The position numbers and the translations under genes were made by a program. The notes beneath the pieces were generated by a model that was not told the origin of the DNA, searched no databases, and was given only the letters and a program-made list of their open reading frames with translations. From Apoda limacodes (lineage: Eukaryota; Arthropoda; Insecta; Lepidoptera; Limacodidae), in assembly GCA_946406115.1 (NCBI GenBank), contig OX291554.1, positions 14,705,092 through 14,769,091 of the forward strand: a DNA stretch of 64,000 nucleotides, given 5' to 3'. This document shows, one piece after another, positions 1-11,500 of this stretch (positions are counted from its first letter, which is position 1; every line of letters starts with the position of its first letter).

Positions 1-2045
1 AATTATTTACTCTATTTTATTCTATTTATATAAATTATTTCGTAAATATTCAAATATAACATTACAAAGTAATTTAATTTTTCTCATAGATTACAATAAA
101 TTTAATATTTTTAAACATTACACACAGTGCCATCTGGTCCCAAAGTAAGCTTGCACTATGTAAAAGATACAAATGAATTGTATGTTTAGGACCTAAATAA
201 ACTAAAACTTTTGGTACTTTGAGTTTGAATATTTTTCTTTGTCGTAAAAAGCATCGTTTCGTAGGCACTGGTCTAGTTTAATCAGAAAGATTCAATTACA
301 ATTTTTTTTTTATACCCGTATCGAATTTTATACCTATTTTAAGTCTTGGAGACTTTGTTTGTCTATTATAGCACATGTTCTAGAGGTTTTCTGCCTAGTG
401 CCTAGAGGTTTAAACCTTTACCAATTTAGCTGCTGTTCAAAATAACTCAACCTTATTGTCCAAAACTGAATAAAATTCTGGGAAATAGCAAGAACGGAGA
501 ACCTTACACTGGGCAAGGTAAAATTAAAGGTAAAGCTAATAGTCATCTGAGCGCAAAACGTGCTACGATCAGTTTTGTACATAGTGTATCGATATAGTGT
601 TTCCATTTATGGCTGAAACTAAATGATTCCGTCGATTTAGCATTAAATGTTTTCTAAATTGGATTACTTTTTATAAGCCGAAGATTATGTTAAGGTGATG
701 ACATACCCAAACGAGTTAATTAATTAAGAATTTGATTAATTTTGTTACAGTCCTAAGTACACTTTTTGACGTAATAAAAATATATGTTGTGGTTCAAACC
801 TTATTTAAGTGGATTTGCTAATATTATGATAATTTGGCTATTAACAGTTAGAAAAAAAATTTTATTACATTTTTCATATTCACAAATTGTAATTATTTCG
901 TTACAAGCATAGAAGTGATAACTTGGATTTTAATTTAATGATTCTGCACCTGGAGAAGTTGATATTCTTTCTGTTTAGCGAACTTGCATACAAATTTGAT
1001 TTTGGCGCTGAGGATAGGATTCAAGCGAGGAAATAAAAACAATTAAAAAATATTTCATGTCAATTTATTTGTAGATAATGACAATTGGGACGGATAAAAC
1101 GAAACGGAACAGTTTATAGGACGTTATAAAATATATATCTATCTCACATTTTAAGGCACTAGAATCTTAAAAGGCTTTTTACATGATAAGTCGTAAACTA
1201 TTATCATTAGGATATTTTATTTATTATAAAAATTTATTAAATATAATGTACTCTAACGTGCTCAAAACTGCATCCTGGATTGTATAAGGCAATTGAAGTC
1301 TGGACGGTAAAGCATCTAAAGACCATTCCTATATAAATACGTTTTTTATTTTGTACTAGTCAATAACTGATGCAGTTTACACGCAAAGCTAGTTTATGAT
1401 CTTCAAAATTATTAAATAACTTAAAAACAAACTATCCTAGAAAGAATAAATTACGATGTCGGGACGGCCGTCAATCCATCGCTTCTTGACTTAGGTCGCA
1501 CTTTCAGTTATCTACTTAAAATGTACTGAAATTTGAATTTTTTTCTTATCACTAGGTATAAAAATCAGGCTTAACGCTACGGCTACTTTAATAAAAAAAA
1601 ATATGGTACAATACTTTTCCGGACTTTGCATTTGAATGTTTTTTCGCAAAGTAAATGAATGGCGACGTGATCTCGATAACGACTCACGGCCGTGATTCCG
1701 CCACGTGACGTCGGAGATGGGGACAAGCGAGCGACCTCACACACTAAACACTCAGCAGCGGCACGCAGCCCACCTTACACTTCACGCGTCCATCCGCAGT
1801 CGCGCACGCTCTTGTGGTCGTCCCCGTCTCCGCGTCTCGTGCTCCCGCATCCCTTGCGCTCGTGAGTAGCGAACGATCCGGGAGCACTCCGACACTACCA
1901 ATAAATAACCGCTATCGCTGTCCCAAAGTAAACCTTGTTCTCGCCGAACACCGTCATGTGCAAGGCCGGGACGCGACGGAGGCTTTTAAACTAAATAATA
2001 CACTATTATTGCGGACGCTGATCACGTCGAAATTTTATCAGTGAC
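1..2045 (-). other. 3' UTR and downstream flank of the PAN/ZP gene
   Basis: The first about 370 bases beyond the stop (1680-2045) are clearly more GC-rich than the rest and are probably 3' UTR. Beyond that the DNA is AT-rich with no coding signal on either strand. Possible minus-strand poly(A) signals are ATTAAA at 1592-1587 and AATAAA at 1350-1345, so the transcript may end between about 1.3 and 1.6 kb. The UTR extent is inference. Confidence 0.4.
1345..1350 (-). terminator. Candidate poly(A) signal AATAAA of the PAN/ZP gene
   Basis: TTTATT on the plus strand reads AATAAA on the minus strand, about 700 bases past the stop codon. It is the nearest exact hexamer I found; ATTAAA at 1592-1587 is closer to the stop. 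In AT-rich DNA such hexamers are frequent, so support is weak. Confidence 0.25.
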
Positions 2046-2549
2046 TCAGAAGTGCCTCTGATGTGCACGAGAAAAACTTGCGTCGTAGACTTTGCAGAGA
2101 GGAGAGGGAGCGGTAGGGCCGGGTAGTAGCTCGGCAGCCTTCGCGGCCGCCCGTCGTCGTTGCCAACTGCAAGTCCAAGCTGCGAGAACTACTAATTGCG
2201 CCGCTAAGAACGCAGCCGCTGCGAGCATTGCCCCTGCTGCATTTACACATGTCATTTCTGATTCTTTGACGAACACTGTATCTTCCGTAGTTACATTCTT
2301 TGCTCGTTGCTTATCAAAACTGAATTTGTCTGTGATTTGAATAGTTTGGACTAGAAGCATGTCGTCGTTCGGTGCAGCTGAAGTGGAACGCCTCCTTCTG
2401 CGTCCGTAAGAACTTACTGAACGAGGTTCGCTCGGGCCTCCATCACATTGGACTGGTTCGCAAGTTGGCATGCATGGTGTTACGAGAGCACGGAATTGAA
2501 CGACTTCTGACGATGGGAACTTGAAAGCATCGAAGTGCGATAACAGCAT
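2046..2549 (-). CDS. PAN/ZP gene, last coding exon: ZP end, furin site, transmembrane helix, tail
   Basis: The exon encodes residues 572-738 and the TGA at 2048-2046. It starts LLSHFDAFKFPSSEVVQF and contains the cysteine cluster TPCMPTCEPVQC that closes the ZP domain. Then comes SSYGRRRRRS, a consensus furin site. The C-terminal part has one hydrophobic helix of Ala, Leu and Val (about 673-700) followed by RRR, the stop-transfer signal of a type I membrane protein, and ends in AHQRHF. The high Ala content of the helix raises local GC and produces long overlapping false ORFs on both strands. Confidence 0.93.
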   Translation of the reverse strand: MLLSHFDAFKFPSSEVVQFRALVTPCMPTCEPVQCDGGPSEPRSVSSYGRRRRRSTSAAPNDDMLLVQTIQITDKFSFDKQRAKNVTTEDTVFVKESEMTCVNAAGAMLAAAAFLAAQLVVLAAWTCSWQRRRAAAKAAELLPGPTAPSPLCKVYDASFSRAHQRHF

Positions 2550-5500
2550 CTGTAAAAGGATAAACAATACTTAAAACTGGTTGTATTTCGTAGTTGTAAT
2601 ATGCTGGTTTATGCTTGACTATTCCTTTAAAGTATTTTCAGTTACTTTCTTAGTGTTCTTGATCGACTACTTTATAAGAGATTCCACACTGTATCTTAGG
2701 TATATATAAATCGAAAAATTATTTTTAATATAGACATAATTGTAGTGTAATTGCACAAACGCAGTTATAGCAGCAGTAGCTGGTACATTAGCGTACATTC
2801 TTGTTAAAAGTGCAAACAAAACAGCGAATCATTGCAAGTGTAGAGGGGGATTGCGTTTTCTCAGATAAGTTAATGGCACGAATCGCGTCGTAAACTCACG
2901 GCGCAGTTCGCGCGTGAGTGTAAGGTGCGCTATAGACGTTAAAGCCATCTTTTTAAAAATATTGTTCAAGTTAATTACAAATGAACTGACCAGTAAATAA
3001 GATTTATATACCTTTCCATTCGGTGTAGATTTGAATAGAGGTCCCATAATGAACAGTTCTGTTGGACAACCTCGGCTGTCAATAAGAGTAATTTCGCCAG
3101 AGTCGACGCCGTCCATCGCAACCAGTTCTCGTACGAAGATTTCGAACGGTGAATTGGGATCCATGATTTCGAATTTAAGTGCCTGTAAATAATTACTTAT
3201 TGTTATATTTGCCAGATAAAGTTTTACTTATTATACAAGTTCAAGTATATGTCAAATATTCTAACAATCTTTTTATATAGTCAAATCTAGTTATCAAAAT
3301 TATATTTACCAAGGGATCGCCGACTTCCGCAGATGCAATGGTGTCGTCTCCATTTCTATCGGTAATTCTCATTGCCACATTAGGTGAATCAACAATAACT
3401 TCTTCTGACAGACCAGTTTGAATGTCTCCATGGATTCCAAGGTCCACCTCGTTCGCCACTGTTTTATTAGTCAAATCATATTGGCACGTTACAGATAGAC
3501 CTAAATCTGAAGATGTGACAATTGTGTCATGGTGCTGGATAACTACGTCATTCAAATATCTGCAAATAAAAAATAGTTCTTGAACACATTTCCCTTAGAA
3601 AATTTATATATTTGTTAGCAATTAGAAAAATTATGTCTTACCTGCCGAGTCCATTTTGCTTAACATTACACTCAATGTTACTGTAGCCCATGTGCAGTTC
3701 AAACTCGAGACTTTGGTTGACATCAACAACACAAGAGTTAGGACTGCCTTTTGCATAAATTTTACCGTCGAAAAGTTTTGACGTCTGGATTCGAGCCACC
3801 ATGTCTCCGGACCGACAGTCAATGGACACGTTGTAACAAGATGATAACTCATATGTGGCAGCTTCAGGCACCTCCAAGTATGGGTCCTTTAAAATATGGA
3901 AATTATTAGGCCTGTCTGCTCAGATAGGATTAGAACTTTTAAGAACATTATATTATATTATATTAAAGTTAATTATTCACCTGGATGTCGGCAAGTGTAG
4001 CACGTGAATGATGAGAAAGACGACAAACATGGTCGCCAGTATCACCATGATCGTAAGAGTGGCAACGGAATGGTGAATTGAGACACAGTTCTCTGCATTC
4101 TTCAATTGTTTGGACATCTTGATACACCGAATCTACAGTTTTCAAAATACGACCGCCCATCTTTTTAAATTCACACAATTTAGTCGGTTCTTCGACGCAA
4201 TTGTTTTCTAAATAATCCGTGTCTGTAAACAAACAATAAAATTGAAATAAATCTATGATTTTCATATTTGTTATAAGAGAATTCGAATCATGAAATGTTC
4301 CAAACCAGTTACAATAGTTTTTTCCTAAAAACCATTATACGTTTAAACAAAAAGAAAATCAGTCCCTGACTGATAATTTAATGTCAAAAACTGCGGTACG
4401 GACTAGGGACGGATTAAGTGAGCCAAAATGTGGTTGATGCTATTTTTTGTTATGTTAGAGCCGTGAAATTGGTATAATACTTGAATATTTCATATAATTT
4501 AATACTGTCATAGTATTTCCACAACATGGAAGGATTTAAGGAGCTAAAAGATATTTGAAAATGTATATAAAAAGACTAAGTATTTGAAGCTATGAGCGTC
4601 AAACACGGTCAAAGTTATAAATGAGGTTGGAAACGGGAATATGACCGAGACCAGGAAAAAACTTTTGTCTATCCTGACTTTAACGCAGACAGAGTCGCAG
4701 GCAACAGCTACTATTATGTGTGATAAAAATGATGATGATACCTTCGTTTGCTTGGAACGCATTGGTTCCCGCTAGTGTAATACGGTCCATGTCCGACAAC
4801 ACGCACTCCCCGGTCTTGTTATTGTAGTTCGCTGATCTGTAACAATGTTAAATGCGGTTTAGCACAAACTATGTTTTTGTTTTATTATTTATTAGGTGTA
4901 AATTTTCCGAGGAATGCACAACAGCCAGTAGTGAGTAATACCGCGTAATGTTTACGCCATTTCAAATGTTATTTTGTTGTGAGATTGCACAGTAATATTA
5001 TTTACGTATTTGGATTATAATATGACATATACACAATAAATTTTAAACATAAATAACGTTAGGAAATATAGGTATCGTTAGTCCAAATGTTATTTTAGGA
5101 ATTGTCTTTGCTGTTTTCTGTTTATTTTAAATAATATATTTCGCATTAGAGTTCATAAAGAACAGAAAAAAGAAGCAAAAAATTTCATGTCTTAAATTCT
5201 TTGAAAACATATATAGAAGGTTGTATTGAATACAAAAAAAAGTATTATTATGATGAAATCGTCTTTTAAATATCGGTAAATGCGTGTGAATTCTAGTGGG
5301 CTCTAAATCTGTGTAGGTTAATTAGTAGCTATTTTAGTTTGTATTTTATTTTTCTTATCTGCTTTAAAACCAGAAGAGCCTGAATCATATTAGGTATAGT
5401 ATTGCCGATATCGGTAAAAACATAAGGAAAGTGTGTAAGCTTATTTGTTTGTAAAAGTAATTAGGTTTTTTTTAAAAAAAAACTGTTGCTAATCTACATC

Positions 5501-8500
5501 TCTATATGCATGTATGTATGGATGGACACACCCACATTTCACAAATCAATTCAGTATCGTGTGACACGTGGTGAGCCAATATGCTCAACTCTCCTGATAG
5601 AATGTATCTGGATTAAGGTGGCTTTATTATTTCGTATGTAGTTATCACTATCTTCAGAGCTATAAAGTAGAAGTAATAAAATGAAATATCAGTGACAATA
5701 ATATATCCTCTTTTCCAGTTTTAGACGAATTAAATAAGTCAGGCGCTAAACGACGAATAATATTACTTAACGTCTGTTACCATTGTTATTTAATTAAATC
5801 TTTATATCATAACGGTTCTCTGACTATAATGAGGGGTATTAATGTCGCTAGACAGATATGGCTTCCATTTTATGATTGCAAGTGTCCGCTGGTAGCCGTT
5901 GTACTCATTAAATATTGTACCACTTGGCATTATGTCTGTAAAGAAGCTGTCTTCATAGCTTAGTAATATCATGAGGCGTGTTAAGTTAATTTATCTTTGT
6001 TTTCCTTTAACTTTATGAAGTCGTGAGCAACTGAGTTTTTATGTATCTTATATAATATCTAATGGTTGCTTAGTGTTGAATTTATGGGCTTAAGATATAA
6101 AACAAATGACAAGCTTTCCTAAAAGCCTTTCTTGGAAATGGATTCACAGCGTGTGCTTTAAACTTCATTATGCGTTTAAAGATTTGCAAATTTTATTTGC
6201 TAGAAATAGAAATCAACATGCTGTATATTCGGAATGTATCTGCAGGCATTTATTACCTTTAGGAAATACAGAAATAAGATTTAAAGGTTCGGTAGGGAAA
6301 AACAATGTGCTCCCTATCGATTATAGTATCATGAAAGTAGGAAGCGATAGGGCAGACCTCTCCCACACAACTTGGTACAGTACCAGCGTCGTCAGGTCCA
6401 GGAATATTTGCCAAATGTCGTGACTGTCCACAATCGCGATTTTGCCGAACAGGGTGCGCCCGCGTCGTCCGTTCCCAATGGAGATACGACGATTTGTACA
6501 CAACGGTACACGTGTCAAACAACGCTCAACACGACGAATCGTAAATCTCTTTCCTTGGAAACAAAATCCCCATGTTTTGTCAATATCTTGTTAAATTTGT
6601 AAAATATCCCTTTTATTTTTTTGCTCAGAAAAAAAAAATATTAAAATGTTGTTAAATTTGTGATTTATATTTTCCTTGTTTTTATTCAATTGTCTTTGAA
6701 GTCCCATGAGATAGTCTTACAGTTTCATTTTGCTTAAAACAAAATCCTAGTGACTCGTCAAAATCCTGTTTTCGTAAAGTATATCTCTTTTGTACGTTAT
6801 TTCTTCAAAATAAAAAAAAACCGTGACTCATCAAAATCTTGTTCAACAAAATATATTTTCTTGTACGTTTTTGTTTGGAATTAAAATTGCCATGACGCAT
6901 CAGCATCTTGTTAAATTTGTAAGGAATATTTCTCTCGTACGTTGAAAATCTCTGTATCTGCTGTCATCCGTTATTGAATTCCCTCTGAAGTCTCATTAAA
7001 TGTAGTCTCATTACTAGTTTTCCACTCATCGTACATACGTAATGTGTTCACCAGCAACACTACCGAATGTGAGCGTCAAAGGCAGCAAACTATTTATGTT
7101 AATGATATGAAAAACCGTACAAGGAAATAAACACAATAGGACAGTCGTGTCTTGCTGCATTAGACGCCTGAGATGCGGACTGTGCAATTGCCCTCCCTGT
7201 TTTGTATATAATGCTCGTTTGTAGAATTGAGAATCGGAACGGCTACCAGGAAGAGTCCGTGACTTATCCAGGGAAGTGAGTGGCTAAGATGTGCGCGGGC
7301 TTGCCTTCTAAGGGCAGCGGTGACGGCTGATTGACTTCATTATCGGGTACATACCTAAATTAGTGTACAGACTATTTCCTTTTATTAGAAAATATTATTT
7401 GTGACGAGTTTCAATGTTAAACTAAGTTCTCGAAAAGGTCAATGTAAAACGTTTTATCCCTTGTGTTATTATCAATAGAAAAGTTATTTCCTGGAGTCGT
7501 CAGTACAGTAAATGTAAAAATGCCATTAGTTCTGCGTGAGAACCATGTCATCGAATGTCAATTCCCATATGCACAATTGTACACACATGAATACTAATGA
7601 CCCTCTAATCTAACTCGACCATACTTTAAGTGATTTACATAGGTAGTGTTTTGTTATTTTCCAATGTATATTTAAGTATTATAAATATATATGTCACGAA
7701 CTATGCTATAAATCTTTAAATAATGGTGCTCAAAATTTATTTTCATTCAGAATAAATATCGTATAAAACAATGTTAGCATGAAATTCCTCACACATACTG
7801 TCAGTTCTACTTTTTTTTTATTTATAATTTATAACCCATTGCTATTTTTGGCTTAAATATTTCTATTATTAGATTCTACATCTATAATATACTCCTCTTT
7901 ATTCGTTGATCTTGTTGTCTTTTAGGCTTATATTTACTGAAGTCAATATTTCGTTAAAACTTCGTGTCGGTAATTTAAGAGAAATATGCTTATAGAAAGC
8001 TAAACTGCTACTTTCACCTCAATTTAGAAGTATAAGGTACACAAACCACCAGACCTCTAATTCTAAATTACTTTTTAAAGTTCGTTCAATGGGGGCATAT
8101 TTTTCTGGTTCTGCTCCTTTATTTTATCATTAACTTCATAGTCTAAAGCTTGTGATATATAAGATAAGAGCTGTATATGAAGCTATTTGCCGTCCAGATA
8201 CGTTGTATCAAATACAGTGTTGCAGCACCCCTGTCACGCAGCACTAAAGGGGTGGGTGAAAGAGGATGTCCCTCTCATTATGATTGTTATGGTGTCGATA
8301 TATACTGGTAAATTTATACATACATAATGTATAAATTTACAATTTAGTCAGTGCTGAAACTGTATCTTCAATAAATGTTTTTTTACCATTGCCACTCGAA
8401 GAATTTTTATTCATCAATAACAGTGAATAAAACTCACATTTATTCACAAGAGAATAAAAATATAACAGAAAATAAAACTCACTACAAAATAAAAACATTT

Positions 8501-11500
8501 TGAATTTGGAAATGGTTTTAATTTAATAAATGTTGTTGTGGTGGATTAATGTCATCGTTCTCTTATCACTCGGTAATAATTACAGAATATATACCAAAAT
8601 GTGATAAAAGTACTTTAGAATTTTTCGCAGCCAATGGTAAAAATTAGAGTATACAACACGTAAAAAAAAACCCTCGTTCCGATCACGATCCTTCGATGCT
8701 CTCGAAATCCAACTTAGTCCCTTGAACTAGTTCCTTATTTTCACTTGTTGTATAGCACTATTGCACATTATTATTATTAAATTTAGAGGTATCAGGGAAA
8801 GATTATATATAATCGATTTTATAAGAAATATTATAAAAATAATCATATATGCTCATCTGATACTACAGATTTAGGATATTATTGTGTATATTTATCAACT
8901 GTAAAAAAATTGAAAACTTTTTGTACGCTGTCCAAAACTGACAATAGTTCTTGGTTAGAGTCGAGACAAGAATTTATTGATGTGTGGAATTTTTCAAATA
9001 ACAATATTTTTATCTTACTGTCTTGTTCATGTTGGCATTGCAAAATGAAATTACATATATGGGTTTGAATATATGAATACAAATCCTAGTAATAATGTAT
9101 CATTATAGAATTTATAGAATTCCTACATTTCATATATTTCTAACAATTTCTTGCGTGCGTAATTTATGAGATTTAGAATAACATATTTTTCATACTTTTT
9201 GTTGATTATAAACTGTTATGAAATCTTGTCAAAGATGTGGTCAACATACTTGGAGTTTGTCTATTGACACTGTATGTATGTATAAAAGACTCAATTAAGA
9301 AGGAAGTAGGAAAGTAACTGGAAAATTTAAGCCTTTTACTTACCTACAAACAAAATCATTTTCTCCAAGGCAAAGGTCAAGGCACATCTGTCTGGAACCA
9401 ACCGTGTGGTTTCTTTTACCTCTACCCTTGAGATTGTATCCTCGGACACGGTCGAAGCACCACGCACGTTCGCAAGGACGCACGCCCAAACACGATTTTT
9501 GTGCATAGATCGTAAATACAGGAAACTGCGATTTCGTTAACGCACCTGTAAAAAAAGATGCCTTGTCAAGTCAGAAGAATTGGTTATGTATTCTTTAGAT
9601 ATAAAAAATATTAGAAATTTAGTATTGCTTTAAATTTTCGATAAAAATATCAATTCAAAATAGTGTAAGTTGGGTATTTCTTAGACTTGCTTTTGGTTAG
9701 ATAAATTTGTACCGTCTAATCCTTAATTACTTATTATTGTCCGTCAAGAACTGGCAAGGACGGTATAATATTTGGTTCCTAGTCCTACATATTACCACTT
9801 TTTACTTTAAAGTTGGTTAAGTGCGACATATGGGGCACAAATAAAGCCACCTAAGTCCGGTATCTACTGCTTCGGATGCACTGTTAATGACGAGTTCCGC
9901 TATTTGCGTTTTTATTGTATCAAGTCGAATTTTAGTCGAATCAAGTGTCTTGTATTTTGTTATTTCATACTTGTGATGTTCGTAATAGTTAGAATGTAAG
10001 GCAGCTATTTCCTGCTCATTGACCAGAAGTAAAGGTGGGCATTGTTCTTGGTTACAGCTTAATTGAATATAGTCATAATGCTTAGGTGTACTTGATGTTT
10101 CTTGTCGCACGCTGCATTAAAATGAAATAGCTTTCCGTTACTCTTTACGCTTGAAGTAGCTGTTTTCCACCTAAGCTATTTTAACTGATTCAATTTATCT
10201 CAAAAGTACCATATTCACAATTCTCGTTTCCTCAAAATCCTAACCATGATCATAATCACTCTACTAGTAAAATTTCAATTGTAAAAAAATCTTTATTACT
10301 TTTAAGTTTTAGACAGACCCAATTTACAGCAAAGTTAAAAAGCTGCTTGTACTTGCAAACATCTACATAGTTTGAAACATTTATTCTGTTGCGATTCTTT
10401 CTTTATATGTATATATCAACCAAGATGAATGTGCGACCAGTTTTTGCTAATGGCTTAAAAATCTAGCGCATGTGTAATTGTGTATTATATGCAAATTGGT
10501 TTTTTTTACTGTATTTAAGAAAAATACCTTTACTTGGCATTGTACAGCGATTTTATCAATGTTTTGATTAATTCGATTAGAATAAATCTAAGTACTTACA
10601 TTTGTAATGCTCAGGCTGTTAAATTAAGAAACCAAACTGTTTAATTTAGATCGCTAACGTCTTTGAACAATTTAAATTTCTTTTTTTTTTAATTTCTAAC
10701 AAATACTAAAGCATAGTAGAAAGTTTGGCAGCAATTTAGCAAACGTTTCCACTGAAGACCATAAACCACACAAAGCACTTAGTTCATTCATCTTTAACTG
10801 CTAATATTCGCGTTCGTATTTTAAGGTCAAGAGAGTACGCAAACTCATATGTAAAGAAATTCTCGGTCAAGTTTCCTTTTCGCAGTGAGAGTATTTTTTC
10901 CCATTAAGGCTTAGTGAGTCGAGCATAGTCATGCCGTTATTGACATTCAAATGTGATGAAGCATAACTTCAAACACTCGTTCGAGTTCAGTCGGACAAAT
11001 GAGAGTGTTTATGCCATTTGCGTCTAGTAGACTGGTTTCTATATTCCCGTTTGACTAGACATTATTAATTCAATTAGTTTTTCATATAACTTTTTATTAA
11101 TTGATAATTCTTTTAAAATAATGGATCTTGGCGGTAGTTTATTATGGCTGTGTTAATATTGATATAATTTTTTGTATATTGATGTGTGCTATAAGTTTTT
11201 TTTTTTTCAGTCACTTGTTTTTAAGTTTAGTCTATGGGTTTGAACAAAAGTTTAGTAATCTGTATATTTAAAAAAAACAAATTGATTGAGAAAAGGATTT
11301 TACAAAATTCAATCCCTAAAGAAGCAAAATGGGAGTTAAATGGAAATCTGTCATTTTTATTATTAAGGTTGGAATTCTAATTCAACGCGTTAAACTATTT
11401 TTGAAAAATAGTTTTGTATGATTCTCAATCATCATGAGAATTCTGATATTTGATAAGTGTCTATGCGGACAAGGAATTTGCGGTAGAAAGCTAGTTAAGC

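Larger units (their letters stand above)
4837..9343 (-). other. Intron 3 of the PAN/ZP gene
   Basis: The longest internal intron (about 4.5 kb), separating the two halves of PAN module 2. It contains a loose tandem repeat at 6751-6946 and a perfect 14-base hairpin at 8308-8340. Short ORFs at 6106-6602 and 8879-9082 show no family motif and are taken as chance. No alternative exon with both splice sites was found. Confidence 0.8.

Noticed and set aside
1814..2340. Several overlapping ORFs of 70-80 codons on both strands
   Set aside because: They lie over the 3' UTR and last exon of the PAN/ZP gene, whose frame is conserved and cysteine-patterned; the others are GC-driven shadows.
9817..10110. 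97-codon minus-strand ORF in intron 2, considered as an extra exon
   Set aside because: No splice sites join it in phase, and exons 2 and 3 already join in frame to complete PAN 1.
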